Shown piece by piece: positions 57,753 to 64,000 of a stretch of 64,000 nt of DNA. Every line of letters begins with the position of its first letter. Positions within the stretch are counted from its first letter, which is position 1. The position numbers were made by a program, and so were the translations under genes. Origin of the DNA: UBA4810 sp002479215 (GTDB lineage: Bacteria > Desulfobacterota > Syntrophia > Syntrophales > Smithellaceae); the NCBI GenBank assembly GCA_049514435.1, contig JBEKVB010000010.1, positions 42,459 to 106,458 on the forward strand. The letters run 5' to 3'. The notes below the pieces were generated by a model. The model was not told the DNA's origin, did not search any database, and saw nothing but the letters and a program-made list of their open reading frames with translations.

Positions 57753-58586
57753 TCATTTAAGTATATTTTGTTGCGTATCGATCACTTCGTTCATGCTGCC
57801 GGTGCGGTAACCTTTAAGATCCAAAGAAGTATAGGCAAAACCAATTTTTTGGAATTGTTTGTATATATTGTCCATCAGTTCCAGATCAAAAAATTTGAGC
57901 CGTTCAGCTTCCGCCACTTCAATCCGCGCTGTATCACCATGATGGCGTACCCGCACCTGTTTGAATCCTAAATTGAGCAGATATTGCTCAGCCCTGTTCA
58001 CCATCGCCAGCTTATCCCGTGTTATTTTCACACCATAAGGAAAACGTGAAGCCAGACAAGCAAAAGCTGGTTTATCCCAGGTGGGCAATCCCATCTGTCT
58101 TGATAATTTTCTGATAGCATCCTTCCCTAAGCCGGTATCTTTAAGTGGACTGATAATTCCCAGTTCTTTGATGGCCTGCATCCCAGGGCGATAATCACCA
58201 AGGTCATCGATGTTTGATCCTTCGGCAATGTATTTAATATTGTATTTTTGAGCCACTTCCTTAATTTTGGAAAATAATTCGTATTTGCACAAATAACATC
58301 GATTAGGCGGATTATTAGTAAAACCTTCAATCTCCAATTCCTCTGATTGAATGACAATATGCTTAATTCCGGCACTATGGGTAAATTCTGTTGCTTCCTT
58401 AAGCTCTCTTTCCGGATAAGTTGAAGACCGCGCCGTTACAGCGATAACCTGGTCTTGTAAGACATCATGAGCAACCTTCAAGAGAAACGTGCTATCCACG
58501 CCGCCTGAATAAGCCACAGCCAAAGAACCCATTTTTTCGATATGACGCTCAAGTTGTTTTAATGTATTCTGAAGTTCCATAAGCAT
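57753..58586 (-). CDS. larE: Sulfur-transfer enzyme LarE of nickel-pincer cofactor synthesis
   Basis: ATP-dependent sulfur insertase making the two thiocarboxylates of the cofactor precursor. About 277 residues from ATG 58586; 58580 is an equal alternative. The PP-loop is AVAYSGGVDSTFLLKVA. Three cysteines stand out, Cys97 and Cys100 in NPPNRCYLCKYELF and Cys177 in KPAFACLASRFPYG (numbering from 58586). In the Lactobacillus enzyme only the third is present and gives up its sulfur; three-cysteine LarE proteins are reported to bind a [4Fe-4S] cluster and use it catalytically. No larA racemase is seen in the window. Confidence 0.92.
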   Translation of the reverse strand: MLMELQNTLKQLERHIEKMGSLAVAYSGGVDSTFLLKVAHDVLQDQVIAVTARSSTYPERELKEATEFTHSAGIKHIVIQSEELEIEGFTNNPPNRCYLCKYELFSKIKEVAQKYNIKYIAEGSNIDDLGDYRPGMQAIKELGIISPLKDTGLGKDAIRKLSRQMGLPTWDKPAFACLASRFPYGVKITRDKLAMVNRAEQYLLNLGFKQVRVRHHGDTARIEVAEAERLKFFDLELMDNIYKQFQKIGFAYTSLDLKGYRTGSMNEVIDTQQNILK

Positions 58587-58702
58587 TATTATATAACACA
58601 AACAAACACTCAATGCTGCTGAATTTATTTGAGCAGCAATCAGCCGCTACTATACAAAAATATTAATTTTTATCTTATTAAATATGTTTTCCAACACAAC
58701 AT

Positions 58703-58771
58703 TTGACAATACATCCATTTAGTGATATTTTTTTAGCAATTGCTAAAATTTACCCACTGCTCGGTTATAAT
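58703..58771 (+). promoter_or_regulatory. Promoter region with 18-bp perfect palindrome
   Basis: TTGACA (58703-58708), 17-base spacer, TATTTT (58726-58731), overlapped at its end by TTTTAGCAATTGCTAAAA (58731-58748), which is identical to its reverse complement. A second -10-like TATAAT lies at 58766-58771. The palindrome is placed where a repressor would block initiation. It recalls MarR/SlyA-type sites (TTAGCAAGCTAA), but the regulator is not in the window as far as I can see. Confidence 0.7.
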
Positions 58772-58825
58772 CGGACTATCTATTCATACTCATTTTATGC
58801 TTAAGCAAAAGAAAGGAGCGTACAA

Positions 58826-59974
58826 ATGAACAGAAGAGAGTTCTTGAAGGCTGGTTTGATAGGAACTACAGCAACTTTAATCGGGACGAGTGATCTTGCC
58901 CACGCATTGCAATATGCAGCAGCGGAACCTGTGGTCTTTCCCACACCTGTTTATAGAACCCTTGGCCGAACAGGCCTGAAAATTACGGTCGTAAGCTTCG
59001 GGGCGATGCTGACACCGGAGGCGGAAGTGATGGAAGTCGCTTTTGATCACGGTATCAACTACGTCGACACGGCGCGCAGATATATGGGTGGCAAGAACGA
59101 GGAAATTGTAGGTCGAGCGTTAAAAAGCAGGCGCGATCGCGTTTATCTCGCAACAAAAATTCAGCCTGCTTCGCTGTCCAAAGAGGCCATTTTCAAGGAT
59201 GTGGAAACGAGTCTGAAAGCGCTGGAAACGGATTATATAGACGTGATCCAACTGCACAACCTTACCGACAGGGTCAGGATTTTTGATCCGGAGATCAGGG
59301 AAGCACTGGTCAGACTAAAAGAGCAGGGAAAAGTGCGTTTCTGCGGGGTGACCACACACACGAACCAGGTGCAGGTGCTCAATGCCTTGATGGAAGATAA
59401 AGACCGTTTTTTTGATACGGCTCTTGTAGGCTATAATTTCAAGAGTGATAACGATTTGAAGGAAGCTATAGCGAAAGCCGCACAAAAAAAAATCGGCATC
59501 ATTGCGATGAAAACTCAAGCCGGCGGTTATGTAACGGATGCACTGGGCCCGATTAGTCCTCACCGGGCAGCCCTCAAATGGGCGCTTCAGGATAAGAATG
59601 TCACAGCGGCAATCCCCGGCATGCGAGACTTGACTGAGCTTAGAGAAGATATGGGGGTGATGGGTCTAAAATTAAGTTATTTCGACGAACTCATTCTGCA
59701 GCGCTATGGCGCTGCTGTAAGTCCATACTACTGTCACTTTTGCGGGAAGTGTGAATCCACCTGCCCCAATGGTGTAGCAATCAGTACGATCAACCGGTGC
59801 ATCATGTATGCAGAAGCTTACAAGAACATGGAGCTTTCCCGTGCTACCTATAGAGAAGTTCCGGTGATTGCTTCAGCCTCCAAATGTCTGGACTGTCAGA
59901 CCTGTGTGGCAAGGTGTATCAATCGTCTTGATATTCCCGCGAAGATGGCACGGGCCAGAAAAATATTGGTTTAG
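58826..59974 (+). CDS. Tat-exported aldo/keto reductase with C-terminal ferredoxin domain
   Basis: A 382-residue protein. It begins NRREFLKAGLIGTTATLIG, a twin-arginine signal for export of folded proteins. The aldo/keto reductase barrel follows: YRTLGRTGLKITVVSFG, YVDTARRYMGGKNEEIVGRAL, TDYIDVIQLHN and GKVRFCGVTTH. The C-terminus carries two iron-sulfur motifs, CHFCGKCESTCPNGV and CLDCQTCVARC. NADPH would be absent in the periplasm, so if exported the enzyme probably takes electrons through its clusters. GAAAGGAG precedes the ATG. First gene of a four-gene redox cluster under the palindrome-bearing promoter. Confidence 0.9.
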   Translation: MNRREFLKAGLIGTTATLIGTSDLAHALQYAAAEPVVFPTPVYRTLGRTGLKITVVSFGAMLTPEAEVMEVAFDHGINYVDTARRYMGGKNEEIVGRALKSRRDRVYLATKIQPASLSKEAIFKDVETSLKALETDYIDVIQLHNLTDRVRIFDPEIREALVRLKEQGKVRFCGVTTHTNQVQVLNALMEDKDRFFDTALVGYNFKSDNDLKEAIAKAAQKKIGIIAMKTQAGGYVTDALGPISPHRAALKWALQDKNVTAAIPGMRDLTELREDMGVMGLKLSYFDELILQRYGAAVSPYYCHFCGKCESTCPNGVAISTINRCIMYAEAYKNMELSRATYREVPVIASASKCLDCQTCVARCINRLDIPAKMARARKILV

Positions 59975-59981
59975 GGGAAAT

Positions 59982-60917
59982 ATGCACGATAATTCTCATA
60001 CCAGGTCGTCTTTTCTTTTTATTTTTTTTATATTAATCATGGCTGTGTCGAATCCGGTCCGGGCTGCCGACCTTTCCATCAAAGACGTTCTTCCCGGAAA
60101 AAGCTTTGCCCAGGACTGGGTAATCGAGGAAAAAGCGAAGCTTTACGACAAGGACACCCTGTTCGATCATATCGATGGAGAAGCCGAGCTCTACTTCCCC
60201 TATGGGTTTGACGCTCTGGCCACAGCAAGTTATGTAAATAAGCAGAATCCGGATTTATCCATTGTCGCTGATGTTTACAGAATGGCCTCTGTGCTGGATG
60301 CTTTTGGAATTTACTCCAACTACCGCAAGGCAAATAATTTGTGGGTTACAATCGGTGCCGAGGGATTTGTGTCTTCTTCCCAATTGATGTTCTACCAGGA
60401 CAGATATTTCGTTCGGCTGCAAATCTCCGGAGCAACGAGCCTCCCAAAGGATACATTCCTGGCATGTGCCCGGGCTATTTCCGGAAATCTTCCGGCCGGC
60501 TCCGGTCCGCCCAAAGAACTGGAGGTTATGAAGATCCCGGCGCTTGTGCCAAAGAGCGAACGGTATCTTGCGCAAAGCCTTCTGGGGTATGTCTTCTTTC
60601 GCAGGGGTATTATAGCTGATGCCATAGTGAAAGACGAAAAGATACAGATTATTGTCATCCGTGAGGATACTCCGGCCGCTGCCCGCAAGACTTTTGATCA
60701 ATACTATTCTTATCTGAAGGCGGAAACGCAGGGCATTCAAATTACCGAGAATCCGGCTCGCATGCGAGTAATCGCCGTCGATCCTTTGTATGGCGGAGTG
60801 TTAGTAGAGCAGTCGGGACGCTATATCATCGGTGCAGTCAGGGTCAAAAATACATCTGTAGCCAAACAGCTTATCGAACAGCTGCGCGGACGCATCAGTG
60901 CAGACGCGGGCAGTTGA
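59982..60917 (+). CDS. Exported DUF6599-like protein
   Basis: A 311-residue secreted protein starting at ATG 59982 with AGGGGAA upstream, seven bases after the previous gene. A signal peptide (SSFLFIFFILIMAVSNPVRA) is followed by DLSIKDVLPGKSFAQDWVIEEKAKLYDKDTLFDHIDGEAELYFPYGFDALATASYV, the DUF6599 pattern (INGEAELYxxYGF). Function unknown. Family members sit with DUF362 and membrane ferredoxin genes in anaerobes, as here. It overlaps the region before the DUF362 gene. Probably periplasmic partner of the two Tat-exported proteins. Confidence 0.78.
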   Translation: MHDNSHTRSSFLFIFFILIMAVSNPVRAADLSIKDVLPGKSFAQDWVIEEKAKLYDKDTLFDHIDGEAELYFPYGFDALATASYVNKQNPDLSIVADVYRMASVLDAFGIYSNYRKANNLWVTIGAEGFVSSSQLMFYQDRYFVRLQISGATSLPKDTFLACARAISGNLPAGSGPPKELEVMKIPALVPKSERYLAQSLLGYVFFRRGIIADAIVKDEKIQIIVIREDTPAAARKTFDQYYSYLKAETQGIQITENPARMRVIAVDPLYGGVLVEQSGRYIIGAVRVKNTSVAKQLIEQLRGRISADAGS

Positions 60918-60976
60918 TACAAAAGGTATTAATTTCAGGTGAGGAACTTTTACTAAAAGTTTTTAGTGAGTGTCCG

Positions 60977-61879
60977 ATGGATCGAAGGGATTTTCTTAAA
61001 ACCACTATTGTCACTGGTATAACCTTTGCCATACCGGGTAATGCAAGTTTATTTATCAAAGCGCTGGAAGCTGCGGAGAAGACAGACCTCGTTGTCGCTC
61101 ATGGCCTAACACCTGCTGGGATAACAAAAGCGGCCATTGATGGCTTGGGTGGCATCAGAGCTTTCATATCAAAGGGAGATATTGTTGTCGTTAAACCGAA
61201 TATCGGATGGGATAGACTGCCCGAATATGCGGCAACAACAAATCCGGAAGTGGTGTCAACAGTGGTTGCTTTGTGTTACGAGGCTGGGGCAAAGCAAGTT
61301 AAGGTTTTTGACCATAGTGTTGTGGATCCACGGCGGTGCTATAAGCAAAGCGGCATTTCCGAAGCAGCCACTGCCGCTGGCGGAATAGTCAGCTATGTAG
61401 ATGATAGAAAATTCCGTGACGTAACATTATCCGGTGTTGCCCTGAAATCATGGCCTCTTTATACCGAAGCTATCGAAGCAGACAAATTTATTAATATCCC
61501 TATTGCCAAGACCCATGGCCTTTCCACTCTTACCCTGGGGATGAAGAATCTGATGGGAATCATGGGCAGTTCACGAGGCAGGATACACCAGCGCATTGAT
61601 GATAGTCTGGTAGATCTCGCCATGGCCGTCAAACCCACACTGATCATTCTTGATGCGGTGCGCATACTGACTGCCAATGGACCGCAGGGAGGAGACCTTG
61701 CTGATGTCAGGCAGCTCAATACGGTTATTGCGGGCCGGGATCAGGTGGCCGTTGACGCTTTTGGTGCCACCCTCTTCGGCTTGAAAGGGGCAGCCCTAGG
61801 CTATGTCGTGGCAGGACACAAAGCGGGACTGGGAACCATGGACCTCTCCAAATTAAGAATCAAAAAAATTAATGTTTGA
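60977..61879 (+). CDS. DUF362 protein with Tat-like signal
   Basis: A 300-residue protein from the ATG at 60977, where the sequence MDRRDFLKTTIVTGITFAIPG gives a twin-arginine motif; an in-frame TTG at 60914 would add 21 residues before it. The DUF362 domain includes GDIVVVKPNIGWDRLPEYAATTNPEVVSTVVALCYEAGAKQVKVFDHS, NIPIAKTHGLSTLTLGMKNLMGIMG, and ILTANGPQGGDLADVRQLNTVIAGRDQVAVDAFGATLFG. No ferredoxin domain is attached. The domain is often linked to iron-sulfur and acyl-CoA metabolism, but its reaction is unknown. Third gene of the redox cluster. Confidence 0.87.
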   Translation: MDRRDFLKTTIVTGITFAIPGNASLFIKALEAAEKTDLVVAHGLTPAGITKAAIDGLGGIRAFISKGDIVVVKPNIGWDRLPEYAATTNPEVVSTVVALCYEAGAKQVKVFDHSVVDPRRCYKQSGISEAATAAGGIVSYVDDRKFRDVTLSGVALKSWPLYTEAIEADKFINIPIAKTHGLSTLTLGMKNLMGIMGSSRGRIHQRIDDSLVDLAMAVKPTLIILDAVRILTANGPQGGDLADVRQLNTVIAGRDQVAVDAFGATLFGLKGAALGYVVAGHKAGLGTMDLSKLRIKKINV

Positions 61880-62073
61880 TAATTTTAAGAGCGACCAATC
61901 CTGGTGCTATGCATCGGGTTTATTAATGAAAGAAACTTTTTTCCCAGTCACGGATTTTCCCCCTTTTATAAAGGGGGATCAAAGGGGATTTTTCAGTTGA
62001 TTCAATTACATAAAATCTCCCCTAACCCCTCTTTACAAAGAGGGGAATTACTCAGTGCAGGTAAAGCTTTCAT
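61880..62073. other. Intergenic region with nested C/G-rich hairpins
   Basis: Bases 61969-61990 (CCCCCTTTTATAAAGGGGG) and 62020-62045 (CCCCTCTTTACAAAGAGGGG) are two separate small hairpins of a commonly dispersed type. They may be processing signals between the DUF362 and NapH-like genes. Confidence 0.6.
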
Positions 62074-63624
62074 ATGATCAGAAAAATTCGCATAGTCTCG
62101 CAGGGATTATTTTTGCTGACTTTTTTGTGGCTCTTTCTGCAGACTGAATCCAAGGGGGCTGATGAACTCGGCTATCCTGTTAAAATATTTTTAGATGCTG
62201 ATCCTCTGATTTTCATCACCACAATCCTTTCCAGCCGTGCGTGGCAGCAAACATTTTTCCTGGCCATTTTGGTGATCATTGCTACGGTAATTTTGGGGCG
62301 TGTTTTCTGCAGCTGGGTATGTCCTCTGGGAACGCTAAATAATATGGTTGGCGCTTTGCAAAAGAAGCGTGCCCCAAGAGCCCCGTTAAACTGGCATTGG
62401 TTAAAATATTGCATCCTGATTTTTCTTATTACTTTGTCCCTTTTTTCTTTGCAGTTCACCGGCATTCTTGATCCTATTTCACTTCTGATTCGTTCATTCT
62501 CGTTGTCTGTTTATCCGCTGGTCGTCTATGCAACAAAGGCCGCATTTGACTTGTTCTATAATTTGAATATCCCTTTTCTGGTTAATATTTCTGAATTCAT
62601 CTATACGCTTTTTAAAAAAATCTGGCTTCCCTTCCAGCAACCATTTTTTCTTCAAAGCGTTTTTCTGGGGCTATTGTTCTTCGTCATCATGGGCCTGAAT
62701 CTTCTGGAGAAACGTTTTTGGTGTAAATATCTCTGCCCGCTGGGCGCTCTTCTGGGCCTGCTTTCCCGCTATGCATTTCTGCAACGATCGGTAAGCGAAG
62801 GCTGCAATTCCTGTGGAGCCTGTGATTTTGCCTGTCAGGGGGGTGCCTCTCCTGATCAAAAAGAAAAATGGCATAATACGGAATGCATGGCTTGTATGAA
62901 CTGCGATGATCTCTGTCCGCAAAATGCAGTCGGGTTTGGATTTTTTAAGAAGACGCAGACAGCATCCATTGACCTCGGAAAAAGAAGAGTCATTGGTACG
63001 ATCTTGTTCGGTCTGGCTGCTGTCCCCCTGATGAGGATTACAGCGATCAACAAACAGGCGAGCGCAGCGGAGCCCAGATTAATCCGGCCACCGGGTTCCC
63101 TCGATGAAAAACAATTTCTAGCCAGGTGTATAAAATGCGGTGAATGCATGAAAGTTTGTATTACCAACGGCCTCCAACCGGCATTTCTGGAGGCCGGAAT
63201 TGAGGGGATCTGGTCACCCGTTCTTATTCCGCGCATCGGCTATTGTGAATATCGCTGCACTCTCTGTGGCCAGGTCTGCCCGACAGGTGCGATAAAGAGA
63301 TTGGAGCTGCCGGAAAAAGAAAAAGTAAGAATAGGGCTGGCTATGATTGATAAGGGCAGATGCCTGCCCTATGCCCATGCCACGCCTTGTATTGTTTGCC
63401 AGGAGGTCTGTCCTACTCCCAAAAAAGCAATCTGGCTGGAAAAGGCAAAAGTGATGAACAGAAACGGGAGCGCAATGAACTTAAATCAACCACACGTTGA
63501 TCTGGAGCTGTGCATTGGCTGCGGGCTCTGTGAGGCAAAGTGCCCCATTCTTGGTCAACCGGCAATTTACGTTACCAGTATTGGAGAATCGCGATCCAAG
63601 GAAAATCAATTATTGCTGTCATAA
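62074..63624 (+). CDS. NapH/NapG-like membrane polyferredoxin
   Basis: A 516-residue integral membrane electron carrier. About five membrane helices are spread over residues 8-320 (for example IVSQGLFLLTFLWLFLQ, FFLAILVIIATVILG, YCILIFLITLSLFSLQF, FLQSVFLGLLFFVIMGLNLL). Two CxxxCP sites, CSWVCPLG and CKYLCPLG, are hallmarks of the NapH/NosR/RdxA family. Four or more [4Fe-4S] motifs follow (CNSCGACDFAC, CMACMNCDDLCPQNA, CIKCGECMKVC, CTLCGQVCPTGAI, CIGCGLCEAKCP). The C-terminal half resembles NapG, so this looks like a NapH-NapG fusion. It probably links the quinone pool to the exported aldo/keto reductase and DUF362 protein. Confidence 0.9.
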   Translation: MIRKIRIVSQGLFLLTFLWLFLQTESKGADELGYPVKIFLDADPLIFITTILSSRAWQQTFFLAILVIIATVILGRVFCSWVCPLGTLNNMVGALQKKRAPRAPLNWHWLKYCILIFLITLSLFSLQFTGILDPISLLIRSFSLSVYPLVVYATKAAFDLFYNLNIPFLVNISEFIYTLFKKIWLPFQQPFFLQSVFLGLLFFVIMGLNLLEKRFWCKYLCPLGALLGLLSRYAFLQRSVSEGCNSCGACDFACQGGASPDQKEKWHNTECMACMNCDDLCPQNAVGFGFFKKTQTASIDLGKRRVIGTILFGLAAVPLMRITAINKQASAAEPRLIRPPGSLDEKQFLARCIKCGECMKVCITNGLQPAFLEAGIEGIWSPVLIPRIGYCEYRCTLCGQVCPTGAIKRLELPEKEKVRIGLAMIDKGRCLPYAHATPCIVCQEVCPTPKKAIWLEKAKVMNRNGSAMNLNQPHVDLELCIGCGLCEAKCPILGQPAIYVTSIGESRSKENQLLLS

Positions 63625-64000
63625 AAAACTATCGTTAAGAGATCGTATAAACTCTTAAATATATTTTCTAAAAAATACCGGTTAATTACAAATTGTTTCC
63701 CTTTTGTATGTCATATTAAAAATATACTTTGCAGGATTTAGAGTATTTCTTCCTGTAACAAAGCATCTGGTGATTTTTACAGGCATGCTTTGTTTCAAAC
63801 GCTATTCAATATTGACTAAAGTCAAATATCCGGCTATTTTGATGGGCATTAGGTCATTTTAAATGATATATGTTATTGGACTGAACTGTTTATTCCCTAA
63901 TTCTAGGGCGCTATACAACTTTTCCCCCTGAAAATTAGCACAATTCTGAAAACTAGACTTTTCTGGGCTATAGTATCATTAATTTGATTCTCTCTTCCCT
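63625..64000. other. 3' intergenic region, no gene found
   Basis: About 375 AT-rich bases up to the window end. Two interleaved complementary pairs stand at 63752-63794: CCTGTAA with TTACAGG, and AACAAAGCAT with ATGCTTTGTT. They can form alternative hairpins or a pseudoknot; either might act in termination of the NapH-like transcript. Confidence 0.45.

Overview
The window looks like a chromosomal segment of an anaerobic, syntrophic or sulfate-reducer-like deltaproteobacterium (Desulfobacterota, possibly Syntrophales). That placement is an inference from gene content: a four-subunit pyruvate-type ferredoxin oxidoreductase, a detached NuoEFG-like NAD/ferredoxin module, an AMP-forming propionyl-CoA synthetase, a two-subunit B12-dependent acyl-CoA mutase, nickel-handling genes (hypA, hypB, larB, larC, larE) and many multi-cluster iron-sulfur proteins. 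No tRNA, rRNA, CRISPR array or intact insertion sequence was seen.

Layout. 1-638: 5' part of a nitroreductase gene that runs off the left edge. 933-4084: the replication/repair block SRP RNA, dnaX, ybaB, recR. 4240-7327: the two subunits of class I fumarase, separated by a gene for an exported LprI-like protein and preceded by another exported protein. 7433-13524: porGDAB followed at once by a NuoE/NuoF/NuoG-like trio. 13725-16882: an Old Yellow Enzyme homologue and prpE. 17284-27618: signalling and stress genes (STAS-like, HD-GYP, HEAT-repeat, dodecin, DUF3795, ABM monooxygenase), two SDR dehydrogenases and ubiE. 27870-34751: hypAB, a TetR regulator and three paralogous winged-helix/ferredoxin proteins, one of them downstream of a PAS histidine kinase. 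35268-42753: envelope and stress proteins, including an MltD-like transglycosylase and a short CsbD gene. 43170-50066: a branched-chain-amino-acid type ABC transporter with two binding proteins. 50668-54780: cobalamin adenosyltransferase, MeaB and the small and large subunits of an acyl-CoA mutase. 55037-58586: cold-shock protein, a TonB-receptor relic and larC-larB-larE. 58826-63624: a four-gene redox cluster (aldo/keto reductase with ferredoxin tail, DUF6599, DUF362, NapH/NapG-like membrane ferredoxin).

How it fits together. The centre of gravity is acyl-CoA and ferredoxin metabolism: PrpE and the mutase module handle short acyl groups, Por produces reduced ferredoxin, and the NuoEFG-like trio could exchange electrons between ferredoxin and NAD. 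The mutase large subunit carries Phe89 and Gln207, where methylmalonyl-CoA mutase has Tyr and Arg; this is the pattern of isobutyryl-CoA mutase, so a plain methylmalonyl-CoA mutase label is doubtful.

Other layers. Short dispersed repeats are common between genes: a MITE-like ~125-bp element (six sites), palindromes with AGATATT arms, a ~65-bp AT-rich repeat, and the end of a decayed IS3-type transposase. Several promoters can be read directly. Three of them (dodecin, ABM monooxygenase, DUF4337) share not only their -35 and -10 boxes but also spacer sequence, suggesting one regulon. A TetR-type operator lies inside the promoter of the tetR/ferredoxin operon, and an 18-bp perfect palindrome lies at the promoter of the redox cluster.
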